NCBI RefSeq assembly: GCF_030053415.1
Contig: NZ_JASGBJ010000001.1
Span: forward strand, 1,240,001 to 1,304,000
Direction: 5' to 3'
DNA: 64,000 nucleotides
Source: Marinobacter sp. CHS3-4
GTDB taxonomy: Bacteria; Pseudomonadota; Gammaproteobacteria; Pseudomonadales; Oleiphilaceae
A program made the translations under genes and the position numbers. Numbering within the stretch: position 1 is the first letter of the stretch; each line of letters begins with the position of its first letter. Positions 50,540-59,525 of the stretch are shown piece by piece. A model generated the notes under the pieces. The model had not been told where the DNA came from and searched no databases. It was given only the letters and a program-made list of their open reading frames with translations.

Positions 50540-50704
50540 TGTTTTTCCTGTTCCAGTTGATCCTTCATACCATACGCCAGAAACCGTGGGCTGATCACTG
50601 ACTTCCGCCGTTACCATCGTGTAAAGGTTTTGCAAAAGCGCGGCGGGTCAGGCGGTGGTGTTTTCCGGCATGGTAGACTTCTGGCAGATTTCAGGAGAGT
50701 TTCT

Positions 50705-51391
50705 ATGCAAAACCGCGTGTTGCTGGTTGAAGATGATGACGAACTTCGCTCCTTGCTGTCGCGCTACCTGACCAATCAGGGTTTTACAGTTCGGGAAGCC
50801 GCTAACGGCAACGATGGCCTGTCGCTGGCGATGGGCCAGGATTGTGACATTGTTGTGCTGGATATTATGCTGCCCGACATCAGCGGCCTGGACGTGCTTC
50901 GCCAGCTTCGGGCAAAAACACACCTGCCAGTGGTATTGCTGACGGCCAGAGGCGATGAGACCGATCGCATCGTGGGCTTTGAAGTGGGGGCCGACGATTA
51001 CATCCCCAAACCATGCAACCCCAGAGAGCTCATCGCGCGACTGCAGGCTCTGCTTCGTCGAATCGCCTGGGATCAGGAGGTCGGCGTGGACGAGTCCAGA
51101 CACTACGGCGACCTTCGTGTCGAACCGGTGCAGCGTCGCATCTACCAGAACAATGAAGCCCTGGATCTGACCGCGACGGAATACGAAGTGCTACAGGTTT
51201 TGCTGGCACACGCTGGCAGTGTTGTGCGCAAGACCGACTTGATGCAATGGGCACTTGGTCGTCGGCTTGAGGCCTATGACCGCACTCTGGACATGCACAT
51301 CAGTAACCTTCGTAAAAAGTTGGGCAACGACGATCCGCCCCGGATAGAAACCATCAGAGGGCTGGGATACAGCTATCGGGTGCCTGCATGA
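50705..51391 (+). CDS. OmpR-family response regulator (CpxR-like)
   Basis: 228 residues. The receiver domain (1-120) has the acidic pocket VEDDDE and the phosphoacceptor Asp in VVLDIMLPDISGLDV, with Lys in ADDYIPKPCNPRELI. The C-terminal winged helix (about 130-228: LTATEYEVLQVLLAHAGSVVRK, TLDMHISNLRKKLG, ETIRGLGYSYRV) is the OmpR/PhoB type. ATG 50705 is chosen for AGGAGAG at six bases; the frame is open 25 codons upstream. The last four bases overlap the kinase start. The signal sensed is unknown; similarity is nearest to CpxR. Confidence 0.93.
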   Translation: MQNRVLLVEDDDELRSLLSRYLTNQGFTVREAANGNDGLSLAMGQDCDIVVLDIMLPDISGLDVLRQLRAKTHLPVVLLTARGDETDRIVGFEVGADDYIPKPCNPRELIARLQALLRRIAWDQEVGVDESRHYGDLRVEPVQRRIYQNNEALDLTATEYEVLQVLLAHAGSVVRKTDLMQWALGRRLEAYDRTLDMHISNLRKKLGNDDPPRIETIRGLGYSYRVPA

Positions 51392-52710
51392 AAACCGGAT
51401 TCAGGATCACGCTGTTCTGGCGAGTGTTTATCTCTATCTGGGTGGCGATGGTGATTACCGCGTTAGCCGGTAATGTAGTGACTCACACTCTGCAGGATCG
51501 TGAACGGGCTGCTATTGAACGACAGGCCGGACTTCGGGACGTCGCGCGACAGGCACTGGCTTACCGTCGAGACGATGACGGCGGCAGTATGTGGCGTTAT
51601 CTGCGTTCGGAGGGGCAGCGGCTGGACCTGCATCTTCGCCTGATTGAGACCGACCGTGACGACAAAGGCTTGCCACAGAACATTCGAGAGCGGCTGGAAA
51701 CAAGCGGCTGGTACAACCTGAAACCGGCAGTGATTCCCGTCGAAGACGACTATCAGCTCGTCGCCTGGCCCCGCAAGGGCGCTGAGGGCTGGCTGGATGC
51801 CCGAATATATCGCTGGCTTGAGTTGGCCGTGGCTTTCGTCATCATCACTCTGGCGTGCTGGTGGGTCGCAAGGCTGGTTTCCCGGCCACTGAAACACATG
51901 GAATCTGCAGCCCGCGACATCGCGGCCGGTCAAACCGACCTGCGGGTTAGTGGCCGTATTGCTTCCAGGCAAGACGAAATCGGCGCCCTGGCGACCGCGT
52001 TCAATGAGATGACCGAACGGCTGTGTTATCTGCTGGATCGGCAGAAGCACCTGATGAGGGATATCTCCCACGATCTTCGAACGCCACTGACACGGCAGCG
52101 TGTGGCCATTGAGCTGGCCAGTGAAGGCGGCATCGATGACGATCTGATGGCCAGCATTCTTCGCCAGAATGAACGGCTTGAAGCAATGACCGGGCAGATA
52201 CTGACCCTTTACCGGGTCACGGAAGCTGGCGCCGATATTGAGCGCGAGCCAGTTGAGCCGGTGACTATTGTGAATCGGGTGCTGCGGGACGCAGCCGATT
52301 ATGCCGAGCATCAGCGAGTCGACTGCAAACTGGTCGTCTCGCCTGACAGTCGTCACATCAAGGTGGCTGGCAACGAGGGACTGTTGCAAAGAGCCATTGA
52401 TAATATTCTCCAGAATGCGCTGGATCATACGCCGCCGGGTAAGGCAGTGCATCTTGCGGTATCCAATGCTGGGGGCTGGATTAGTCTGGCGATTGAAGAC
52501 GAAGGTACGGGTGTGCCGGAAGAAAACCTTGGACAGTTGTTCGAGCCGTTTTTCCGGGCTGATAAATCCCGCAGCGGCGCAGGCTGGGGCTTGGGCCTGG
52601 CCATAGCCCGGGATATCGTAACCGCTCACGACGGTCAGATTGAGGCCGCCACGGCCGAATCCGGGGGCCTAAGAGTGACGCTTCGTCTTCCGTTGTTTGT
52701 CAGCGGGTGA
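51388..52710 (+). CDS. Membrane sensor histidine kinase (CpxA-like)
   Basis: 440 residues. Two helices (about 10-32 and 145-168) bracket a periplasmic sensor of about 110 residues. A HAMP linker (SRPLKHMESAARDIAAG) leads to the H-box RDISHDLRTPLTRQRV with the phosphorylated His, then N-box IDNILQNALDHTPPG, and G-boxes IEDEGTGVPEE and GWGLGLAIARDIV. It phosphorylates the upstream response regulator, to which it is coupled by an ATGA overlap. The last 42 bases overlap a small opposite-strand frame. Confidence 0.93.
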   Translation: MKTGFRITLFWRVFISIWVAMVITALAGNVVTHTLQDRERAAIERQAGLRDVARQALAYRRDDDGGSMWRYLRSEGQRLDLHLRLIETDRDDKGLPQNIRERLETSGWYNLKPAVIPVEDDYQLVAWPRKGAEGWLDARIYRWLELAVAFVIITLACWWVARLVSRPLKHMESAARDIAAGQTDLRVSGRIASRQDEIGALATAFNEMTERLCYLLDRQKHLMRDISHDLRTPLTRQRVAIELASEGGIDDDLMASILRQNERLEAMTGQILTLYRVTEAGADIEREPVEPVTIVNRVLRDAADYAEHQRVDCKLVVSPDSRHIKVAGNEGLLQRAIDNILQNALDHTPPGKAVHLAVSNAGGWISLAIEDEGTGVPEENLGQLFEPFFRADKSRSGAGWGLGLAIARDIVTAHDGQIEAATAESGGLRVTLRLPLFVSG

Positions 52711-52872
52711 GGGTGACGATGCCTTTGACTGTTTGGTCAGCAGCCGTGCTGCGCCAGAAAAGTCGATGCCTTCCTGCAGTTCGTCCTCCTGGAACCGAAT
52801 CCCGCAGGCGGCTTTTTGTGTCTTGGCGGGTTTTGCCGTTCCAGGGCTGTTGTATTCATCATCAGTGGCCAT
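52669..52872 (-). CDS. Possible small basic protein (67 residues) opposite the kinase 3' end
   Basis: An open frame from ATG 52872, beginning MATDDEYNSPGTAKPAKT and ending in a Lys/Arg-rich tail (ADKQRKTKRHS). It occupies most of the 174-base gap between the kinase and YigZ genes, where no other gene is placed. Codon choice has the G/C-rich third positions usual here. There is no good ribosome site, and 42 bases are antisense to the kinase gene. Unknown function; existence uncertain. Confidence 0.42.
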   Translation of the reverse strand: MATDDEYNSPGTAKPAKTQKAACGIRFQEDELQEGIDFSGAARLLTKQSKASSPSPADKQRKTKRHS

Positions 52873-52884
52873 AGGTCAGTGTCC

Positions 52885-53496
52885 ATGCAAAAACATTACC
52901 CGGTACCCGCAGGATACCTCGAGCGGGAAACCGAAGTGAAGAAAAGCCGTTTCATCGCCCGGGTAGCGCCCGTCGGCTCGCGCGATGAGGTGAAAGCCTG
53001 GCTCGCGTCGGCGCATCAGGATCATCCCGACGCAAGGCACATCTGCTGGGCCTATCAGATCGGTCAACCAGGCGCTGCGGCAGAAGCCGGAATGAATGAT
53101 GATGGCGAGCCGTCCGGAACGGCCGGTAAGCCGATACTCGGTGTCATTCAGCACAAAGATATGGGCGATGTGCTGGTGATGGTGATCCGGTACTTTGGCG
53201 GCGTCAAGCTGGGGGCCGGAGGGCTGGTCCGGGCTTATGCCGGTGCGGCAGAAAGCGTGTTGTCTGATGTGGGCCGGGTTGTGCAGAAGCCACTGGAAAC
53301 CGTGTCAGTCACGTTGGATTTTTCAGACGAGCAACCTTTGCGGCATTGGTGTGAAGGACACGATGCCGTGATAACGCGGGTTGATTACGGCACTGAAGTG
53401 ACCGTATTCCTTGAGCTGGCCGAGGAAATGCGGGGAGAGCTAAAAGCCTTCTGCGACGCGCGAGGGCTTAAGGTTGAGTCGCCGCATCGGGCTTGA
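52885..53496 (+). CDS. YigZ/IMPACT family protein
   Basis: 203 residues. The N-terminal IMPACT domain has KKSRFIARVAPVGSRDEV, HPDARHICWAYQIG, NDDGEPSGTAGKPIL and VIRYFGGVKLGAGGLVRAYAGAAE, nearly invariant in YigZ proteins. A ferredoxin-like C-terminal DUF1949 domain follows. E. coli YigZ is a translation-associated protein of uncertain role. ATG 52885 is chosen because the family starts here; the upstream extension is out of context. It precedes the DUF4136 gene. Confidence 0.93.
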   Translation: MQKHYPVPAGYLERETEVKKSRFIARVAPVGSRDEVKAWLASAHQDHPDARHICWAYQIGQPGAAAEAGMNDDGEPSGTAGKPILGVIQHKDMGDVLVMVIRYFGGVKLGAGGLVRAYAGAAESVLSDVGRVVQKPLETVSVTLDFSDEQPLRHWCEGHDAVITRVDYGTEVTVFLELAEEMRGELKAFCDARGLKVESPHRA

Positions 53497-53574
53497 AACC
53501 TATTCGGCCTGACAGGCGTAATATCTGTCAGAATGGTATTGCAGCAATGCTGAATGAACAGAGAGGTGAGTAGC

Positions 53575-54111
53575 TTGATCAGATTACTACTGATATCCGT
53601 GTTCGCGCTGGCGATGACAGGTTGCGCCAGCAACGTCATCACCGATTACGATTCGGCGGCTGTGTTCGGGAACTACAGTTCGTGGAATTTTGCGCCAAGA
53701 CCGAATGGCAACGATGGTTTCCTATCACTGGACGGCAAGCGCATTAACAGTGCCATCGAGCGGGAAATGAAGCTTGAAGCCATGCGTAAGGTAGACGTCA
53801 GTGAAGCCGACCTTTTCGTTACCTGGCAGATCGTGACCGAGGAGCGTCTGGAAAGAGGGGGCTCAGGTTTCGGTTTCGGTCTCGGATTTGGCAGAGGTAA
53901 CTTCGGCTGGGGCATATCCACCGCACCACCGGTAGAAAAGGTGGAGGAAGGCAAGCTGGTGATTGAGCTGGTAGATACGGACACCAAGCAGGTAGTGTGG
54001 CGCGCCGCAAGCCGTCGATACCTTAACGACGAGCAGTCCTCTGAATACCGCCGTGAGCTGATCGATGAAATCGTGGCCGACATGTTCGATGAATACCCAC
54101 CAGGAGTTTGA
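53575..54111 (+). CDS. DUF4136 lipoprotein
   Basis: 178 residues from a TTG at 53575, supported by GAGAGGTGAG at 5-9 bases; an ATG at 53554 has no ribosome site. The signal IRLLLISVFALAMTGCAS has a clear lipobox. DUF4136 features: ITDYDSAAVFGNYSSWNF, GKRINSAIEREMKLEAM, ADLFVTWQIV and VIELVDTDTKQVVWRAAS. A Gly/Phe-rich loop (GSGFGFGLGFGRGNFGWG) is an uncommon insertion. Probably an outer-membrane lipoprotein of unknown role. The SUI1 gene follows by two bases. Confidence 0.9.
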   Translation: MIRLLLISVFALAMTGCASNVITDYDSAAVFGNYSSWNFAPRPNGNDGFLSLDGKRINSAIEREMKLEAMRKVDVSEADLFVTWQIVTEERLERGGSGFGFGLGFGRGNFGWGISTAPPVEKVEEGKLVIELVDTDTKQVVWRAASRRYLNDEQSSEYRRELIDEIVADMFDEYPPGV

Positions 54112-54113
54112 TA

Positions 54114-54470
54114 ATGAAAAAGCGCTCAGGCGGCGGACTGGTCTTTTCCACAGAACAGGGCCGTATGTGCCCGGAATGCCGCCATCCTGTTGATGAATGC
54201 GTGTGCAGTCAGGAGCAAGCGCCCGCCGGTGACGGCGTGGTGCGGGTCAGCCGGGAAACCAAGGGCCGGAAAGGCAAGGGCGTTACCCTGATTACAGGCA
54301 TCCCAATGGCCGGTTCTGACCTGAAAGCTTACGCCAAAACCCTGAAAGCGAAGTGTGGCACTGGCGGCACCGTAAAAGATGGGGTGGTAGAGATTCAGGG
54401 GGATCAGCGGGACATCCTTATCCCGCTATTGAAAGAAAAGGGCTGGACGGTCAAGAAAGCCGGCGGCTAG
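54114..54470 (+). CDS. yciH: SUI1/YciH-type translation initiation factor
   Basis: 118 residues. The N-terminus carries a four-cysteine cluster (MCPECRHPVDECVC), then the SUI1 core: VSRETKGRKGKGVTLITGI, DLKAYAKTLKAKCGTGGTVKDGVVEIQGDQRD. This matches bacterial YciH (eIF1-like), which can check initiation fidelity. ATG 54114 is preceded by CAGGAG. Its final four bases overlap the stop of the convergent AlkK-like gene. Confidence 0.92.
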   Translation: MKKRSGGGLVFSTEQGRMCPECRHPVDECVCSQEQAPAGDGVVRVSRETKGRKGKGVTLITGIPMAGSDLKAYAKTLKAKCGTGGTVKDGVVEIQGDQRDILIPLLKEKGWTVKKAGG

Positions 54471-56113
54471 CCTCCCAGCTGGTCACGAATCAGCTTCTTG
54501 TTGATCTTGCCAACGCTGGTCTTGGGAATGTCCTCCACGAAATCAATCTTGCTGGGAATCGCCCATTTGTTGATTTCACCGGATTCCACGAACTGCTTCA
54601 GGTGCTCCTGAAGGTCTTCCAGCGTTGCCTGTTCGCCTGGTTTGAGGACGACCAGTGCGTGAGGCCGTTCGCCCCATTTCTCATCTGGAACGCCTACTAC
54701 CGCTGCACCTGCAACTGCCGAATGCTGGCTGATCAGGTTTTCCAGCTCCAGTGATGACAGCCATTCACCGCCAGTCTTGATCACGTCCTTGATGCGATCC
54801 TTGATGACCAGGGTGCTGTTGGGCTCCATGGAGGCCACATCGCCCGTGTGCAGCCAGCCGCCCTGCCACAGCTCCTCACCTTTTTCAGGCTCTTTGAAGT
54901 AGCTCTGGGTCAGCCAGGGCGAGCGGGCCACCACTTCGCCTTTGGCTTCACCATCGTGGGGCACCGGATTGCCATCTGGATCAACCACCTCAAGTTGCAC
55001 CATTGGCACGGCGACGCCGGTTTTGATGCGCTTGGACGTCTGCTGGTCAAGCGGCAGCTCCAGATCTTCCGGTTTCAGATAGGTGGTGGACAGCAGCGGG
55101 CAAGTCTCAGACATCCCGTAGCCGGTGTACATCTTGATGCCAAGGCCGGCGGCTGCGTCACACAGGCCACGGGTCAAGGCACTGCCGCCAATCAAAACGT
55201 GCCAGTTGCTGAGGTCTGCCGTCTTGATCGACTTGGTGGCCATCATCATCTGCATCACGGTCGGTACGCAGTGAGAGAAGGTCACTTTGTGCTCCTTCAG
55301 CAGGTCTACTAGCAGTTCCGGTTCATACCGGCCCGGGTAAACCTGCTTGATGCCAAGCAAGGTCGCGGCATAGGGCACGCCCCAGGCATGCACGTGGAAC
55401 ATCGGCGTCACCGGCATGTACACCGAGGATGAGCGTAGCATGGGCATCTCATCGAAGGCCGATAGAGAGCCGGTCATGGCCAGTGTGTGCAGCACCAGTT
55501 GGCGGTGGCTGAAGAAAACGCCTTTCGGGTTGCCGGTGGTGCCGGTGGTGTAGAAGGTGGTCGCGATGCTGTTTTCGTCAAAATCCGGGAAATCGAATTC
55601 GGTACCGGACTTTTTCAGCAAGGCTTCGTATTCCCCAGTCGTGGGCAGATTCGTCGATTTGGCCTCTGCTTCGTCGGTCAGCTGGACATACTGCTTTACG
55701 GTTTTGATGTCGTCTTTCACGCCTTCGAGCAGGGGCAGGAAGTCGTCATGGATCAGCACCATGTCGTCCTCAGCGTGGTTCATGGTGTAAACGATCTGCT
55801 CGGGTGACAGGCGCACGTTGATGGTATGGAGCACCGCACCAATCATGGGGATCGCAAAAAAGCATTCCAGGTAGCGAGGCGTATCCCAATCCATCACCGC
55901 CACAGTGTCGCCCGGTTTGATACCCGCGTCCGTCAGGGCATGGGCCAGGCGGTGGATGCGCTCCACCAGATCGGTATAGGTGTACTTGCTTTTGTCAGCG
56001 TAGACAATTTCCTGATCTGGCGCGTAGCGCGGTGCAGACAGCAGCAGTTGTTTAATCAGCAGGGGGTATTGGTAGGCGTTGTCTGCCGGCGGCAGAATAC
56101 GGGTGTTGGCCAT
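54467..56113 (-). CDS. Medium/long-chain acyl-CoA synthetase, AlkK-like
   Basis: 548 residues of the ANL superfamily, close to AlkK of Pseudomonas putida in length and motifs. P-loop: TTGTTGNPKGVFFSHRQ. Core: CPLLSTTYLKPEDLELP preceded by YTGYGMSE; A8: DRIKDVIKTGGEWLSSLELENLI; catalytic Lys near the end in PKTSVGKINKKLIRDQL. It activates medium-chain fatty acids, as formed from alkanes, to acyl-CoA. It lies 67 bases downstream of ppnP on the same strand. Confidence 0.92.
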   Translation of the reverse strand: MANTRILPPADNAYQYPLLIKQLLLSAPRYAPDQEIVYADKSKYTYTDLVERIHRLAHALTDAGIKPGDTVAVMDWDTPRYLECFFAIPMIGAVLHTINVRLSPEQIVYTMNHAEDDMVLIHDDFLPLLEGVKDDIKTVKQYVQLTDEAEAKSTNLPTTGEYEALLKKSGTEFDFPDFDENSIATTFYTTGTTGNPKGVFFSHRQLVLHTLAMTGSLSAFDEMPMLRSSSVYMPVTPMFHVHAWGVPYAATLLGIKQVYPGRYEPELLVDLLKEHKVTFSHCVPTVMQMMMATKSIKTADLSNWHVLIGGSALTRGLCDAAAGLGIKMYTGYGMSETCPLLSTTYLKPEDLELPLDQQTSKRIKTGVAVPMVQLEVVDPDGNPVPHDGEAKGEVVARSPWLTQSYFKEPEKGEELWQGGWLHTGDVASMEPNSTLVIKDRIKDVIKTGGEWLSSLELENLISQHSAVAGAAVVGVPDEKWGERPHALVVLKPGEQATLEDLQEHLKQFVESGEINKWAIPSKIDFVEDIPKTSVGKINKKLIRDQLGG

Positions 56114-56180
56114 GCTTGTCCCTCGTTCTCGCTTATTGGTTTTGTTGGAGAAGAGGGACTAATCTGCCACAGATTCTGGC

Positions 56181-56462
56181 TTACTGATAGGTGCAGAGAT
56201 ACGCCACGTCAACGTCGGCCTTGGCTTTAAAGCTTGCTTGCCCGGCTACTTCGAAATATTCGCCCGCACCATAGGTCATCCAGTCTTTCATGCCTGGAAG
56301 CAGAACGGTCAGAGCGCCGCTGAGCACGGTCATGGTTTCACGCTTGGTAGTACCGAATTCGTATTCGCCCGGGCTGATTACGCCAACGGTAGCGGGCAGG
56401 GTGTCCGCCTGAAAGCCAATAGACTTTGCTTTGCCATCGAAGTATTCGTTCACTTTTAGCAT
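56181..56462 (-). CDS. ppnP: Pyrimidine/purine nucleoside phosphorylase PpnP
   Basis: 93 residues of the PpnP (YaiE, DUF1255) family, a single cupin. Features: MLKVNEYFDGKAKSIGF, PATVGVISPGEYEFGTTKRETMTVLSGALTVLLPG, and GEYFEVAGQASFKAKADVDVAYLCTY. It cleaves several nucleosides with phosphate to base and ribose 1-phosphate. It follows the Mrp genes on the same strand after a 65-base gap. Confidence 0.94.
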   Translation of the reverse strand: MLKVNEYFDGKAKSIGFQADTLPATVGVISPGEYEFGTTKRETMTVLSGALTVLLPGMKDWMTYGAGEYFEVAGQASFKAKADVDVAYLCTYQ

Positions 56463-56527
56463 GGGTGGGCTCCTCGAAAATTTGGGTGGCCTACTATACG
56501 GGAATTTTATGCACTTCCAATGACAAA

Positions 56528-56860
56528 TTACTGATCCCAGGTTCGGCCACGGGTTCCTTCCGTCGGTTCAATCTGCATGTGCATGGCTGCTTTGGCGATC
56601 ATGTTGGCACTAATAGGCGCCGTGATGAACAGGAAAACCATGATCAACATCTCGGCAATAGCAATGCCTTCGCCGCGAGTACTGAAATACACCACCGATG
56701 CTAGAACGATTGCGCCAATGCCGACGGTCGTGGCCTTGGTTGGGCCGTGAAGCCGGGTGTAGAAATCCGGAAGTCGTGCCAGGCCAATGGCTCCGACCAG
56801 AGTGAAAAAGCCGCCGGTCAGCAACAGGAAGACCACGGCGTATTCTGCAATCTGACTCAT
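56528..56860 (-). CDS. mrpG: Mrp antiporter subunit G
   Basis: 110 residues with three hydrophobic helices and the MnhG signature LLTGGFFTLVGAIGLARLPDFYTRLHGPTKATTVGIGAIVLASVVYF. It is the small accessory subunit of the Mrp Na+/H+ antiporter and last gene of the operon. The gap to mrpF is 31 bases; a terminator was not recognised after it. Confidence 0.92.
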   Translation of the reverse strand: MSQIAEYAVVFLLLTGGFFTLVGAIGLARLPDFYTRLHGPTKATTVGIGAIVLASVVYFSTRGEGIAIAEMLIMVFLFITAPISANMIAKAAMHMQIEPTEGTRGRTWDQ

Positions 56861-56891
56861 GATGTCTCTCCGTCCGGGCTATTCATGGCGG

Positions 56892-57161
56892 TTACTCGAT
56901 GACGCTGCCGCGTTTGAGATATTTTGCCAGGGCCACCGTACCAATGAAGCCCATGACCGCAATTAGCAGTGCCGCCTCCAGGTACATTCGGGTTCCGAGG
57001 GATATACCCAATAGAATGATCAGGCCAATGGCGTTGATGTACAGGGTATCCAGTGCCAACACGCGATCAGGCGCATCGGGGCCCTTGATCAGTCGATAGA
57101 CGTTCAGCAAAGCCGCCACCACGACCATGGCGATAGTGATTTGAAGCGCAATGGTAATCAT
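56892..57161 (-). CDS. mrpF: Mrp antiporter subunit F
   Basis: 89 residues, three helices, with the MnhF/MrpF motif NVYRLIKGPDAPDRVLALDTLYINAIGLIILLGI. Part of the Mrp cation/proton antiporter. Its ATG overlaps the mrpE stop by four bases, indicating coupled translation. Confidence 0.93.
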   Translation of the reverse strand: MITIALQITIAMVVVAALLNVYRLIKGPDAPDRVLALDTLYINAIGLIILLGISLGTRMYLEAALLIAVMGFIGTVALAKYLKRGSVIE

Positions 57162-57646
57162 TTGAACATCTCCAGCAGGCGGCGCTCGTAGCGTTCGTGA
57201 ATGTCTTTTATGACCTCATCATCGCTTTCCGCGTCTAATGCATGGATGAGCAGTAGTTTCTGATCGTCGCTGACATCAGCGCTGACTGTGCCCGGGGTCA
57301 GGGAAATGGTGCTGGCCAGAATGGTAATGGCCAGTGGGTGATCCAGAGTCAGTGGATAGGACACGAAAGCAGGCTTAGGGTTTCGTCCGCTCAAGATCAG
57401 TTTGGCCACGCTAACGCTGGCCAGCACGATGTCCATCAGTACGATGCCCATATACCCTGGAAGCTTCCAGGCACGGATGAAGGCAGGTCGCTCAGGCCAG
57501 AAACCGTGGGTGATCAGGGGGATGGTCCACGCCAGAACCAAGCCCATGACTACGCTCGCACCGGAAACGCCATCACTGAGGAACTGCCACACCACGAATA
57601 GCAGCAGGCTGAGATAGGGCTGAGGGAACGTCAGTTTGTCCAGCAT
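57158..57646 (-). CDS. mrpE: Mrp antiporter subunit E
   Basis: 162 residues with two to three helices. MrpE features: LLLFVVWQFLSDGVSGASVVMGLVLAW, LMDIVLASVSVAKLIL and FVSYPLTLDHPLAITILASTISLTPGTVSADV, LLIHALDAES. A subunit of the antiporter complex. It shares its first base with the mrpD stop codon. Confidence 0.93.
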   Translation of the reverse strand: MLDKLTFPQPYLSLLLFVVWQFLSDGVSGASVVMGLVLAWTIPLITHGFWPERPAFIRAWKLPGYMGIVLMDIVLASVSVAKLILSGRNPKPAFVSYPLTLDHPLAITILASTISLTPGTVSADVSDDQKLLLIHALDAESDDEVIKDIHERYERRLLEMFK

Positions 57647-59163
57647 TATTCTTCCTCCCCGATCATAGGAGTTTTCAGAACCTCAGTATACGCAGAGGGG
57701 TTGTGAAGCTGGGCGGCCGTGTCGTCCACATAGCGACTTATGGGTTCGGCCAGAATGACAATCACCACGCTCATTGCAATCAGGGCACTGGCAGACACAG
57801 TGACTGTACCGGTGAGTTTGCGGGTTTCCGCCAAATGGCCTTCCACGTTGCGCCAGAAGACAATGCTTCCTGCTCGGCTGTAGGCAATCAGCGTGAAAAA
57901 GCTGCCGATCAGTAGCACGAACCAGAGCCAGGTGCGGTCCGCGCCCGGTGACGCCGATTCCAGAATCATCAGCTTGGCAAAGAAGCCGCTCAGAGGTGGA
58001 AGGCCTGCGGCTGCCACCGCACCGATCATGAACAGGGTGCTTAAAAAGGTGCGGTTGCGCATGCGGGGAGCGGTAACGATCTGATCCTGAACACTGCCAC
58101 GCTGGCCCGCGATCAGGTCCGCCAACAGGAACAAGCCACCAACCACCCATGTGGTGTTTAACAGGTAAAACAGGGCGGCCGAGGTGCCTTTCTCGGTGCT
58201 GAATGAAATCGCGGCCAGCAGCGTACCGACGGAAATGATGACCTGCCAGGCAAATAACTTGCGCAGGTTCGCCGCTCCCAACGCGCCGATGACGCCCATT
58301 GCCAGAGTGATCAGAGCCAGCGGGAACAACCAGTCCATGCCCAGCCCTGCCAGGTCGCCAGCCTCAGATCCGAAAATCAGGTTATACACCCGCAGAATGG
58401 CGTAGATGCCCACTTTGGTCATGATCGCAAACAACGCCGCCACGGGCGCGGTGGCGTTGGCGTAGGCTTTCGGCAGCCAGAAGCACAGGGGCAGTATGGC
58501 GGCTTTCAAGCCGAATACCACCAGCAGCATCATGCCGCCAGCCTTTACAATCGGTTGGTTTTCGGCAGCAACCTGAGGAATCTTCAGCGCCAGATCCGCC
58601 ATGTTCAGGGTGCCGGTGACGCTGTAGATCATGCCGACGCTGATCAGAAAGATGGCGGAGCCCGCGAGGTTCAACACGACGTAGTGCAGACCGGGCGTCG
58701 TCCGATTCGTCCCCTCGCCATGCATTAACAGGCCGTAAGAGGCGATCAGCAGCACTTCAAAGGCCACGAAAAGGTTAAACAGGTCGCCGGTCAGGAAGGC
58801 AATGTTCAGGCCTAGTAGCTGGAACAGGAACAGGCCGTGGAACTGACGGTGATTCTCATCCGAACCGCCAAGCGAATAGATATGACAAAACAGGGCAAGT
58901 ATCCCTGTTAGCACCAGCATCAGAGCGGCCAGCCGGTCCAGCACCAACACGATGCCAAACGGGGGTTCCCAGTTGCCGAACGCATACAGACGATAGGCGC
59001 CGTCGTCTGCAAGCGCCAGCAGCGTAATTGCTGACGCCAGGGTCAGGGCTGTCGTGGCAATGCCCAGCGTTCGTCGAAGGGCTACCGGGGCATAGCCCAT
59101 GAAGGCTTGCAGGATGCCACCAAGCAGAGGAACAAGAATGGGCGCGGTAAGCCAATGATTCAT
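57646..59163 (-). CDS. mrpD: Mrp antiporter subunit D
   Basis: 505 residues, about 14 helices, homologous to NuoM/NuoN of complex I. Features: LFNLFVAFEVLLIASYGLLMHG, AAILPLCFWLPKAYANATAPVAALFAIMTKVGIYAILRV and RKLFAWQVIISVGTLLAAIS. The conserved Glu in FEVLL and Lys in MTKVG are proton-path residues of this family. It forms one of the two large proton-conducting modules. Confidence 0.95.
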   Translation of the reverse strand: MNHWLTAPILVPLLGGILQAFMGYAPVALRRTLGIATTALTLASAITLLALADDGAYRLYAFGNWEPPFGIVLVLDRLAALMLVLTGILALFCHIYSLGGSDENHRQFHGLFLFQLLGLNIAFLTGDLFNLFVAFEVLLIASYGLLMHGEGTNRTTPGLHYVVLNLAGSAIFLISVGMIYSVTGTLNMADLALKIPQVAAENQPIVKAGGMMLLVVFGLKAAILPLCFWLPKAYANATAPVAALFAIMTKVGIYAILRVYNLIFGSEAGDLAGLGMDWLFPLALITLAMGVIGALGAANLRKLFAWQVIISVGTLLAAISFSTEKGTSAALFYLLNTTWVVGGLFLLADLIAGQRGSVQDQIVTAPRMRNRTFLSTLFMIGAVAAAGLPPLSGFFAKLMILESASPGADRTWLWFVLLIGSFFTLIAYSRAGSIVFWRNVEGHLAETRKLTGTVTVSASALIAMSVVIVILAEPISRYVDDTAAQLHNPSAYTEVLKTPMIGEEE

Positions 59164-59525
59164 GATTTGGCGTCCTCCTGCCCGTTCTCTTTGTCCGAGG
59201 AAGCTGATACTTGCCCGTCCACATGGTCGTCACTGTGGTCGGCCAGACTCCGGAGCGACAACACCACCACGAAGGCGGTCATGGCAAAGCCGATAACGAT
59301 CGCCGTAAGTACCAAAGCCTGCGGCAGTGGGTCGGAATAAGTGTCTGCGGTACCAATGATGGGCTGCCCGCCGGTGGCGAGTCGTCCACTGGAAAACAGG
59401 AAGAGGTTGACGCCGTAGGAAAGCAGAGTCAGTCCAACCACCACGGGAAAGGTTCTTGCCCTGAGGATGAGGTAGACACCTGATGCGGTCAGGGCGCCGA
59501 TAACGAGTGCGAATGCCAACTCCAT
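59160..59525 (-). CDS. mrpC: Mrp antiporter subunit C
   Basis: 121 residues, three helices, a NuoK homologue: ALVIGALTASGVYLILRARTFPVVVGLTLLSYGVNLFLFSSGRL and DPLPQALVLTAIVIGFAMTAFVVVL. It overlaps mrpD by four bases (ATGA) and shares one base with the mrpA stop. A charged C-terminal tail follows the last helix. Confidence 0.94.
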   Translation of the reverse strand: MELAFALVIGALTASGVYLILRARTFPVVVGLTLLSYGVNLFLFSSGRLATGGQPIIGTADTYSDPLPQALVLTAIVIGFAMTAFVVVLSLRSLADHSDDHVDGQVSASSDKENGQEDAKS

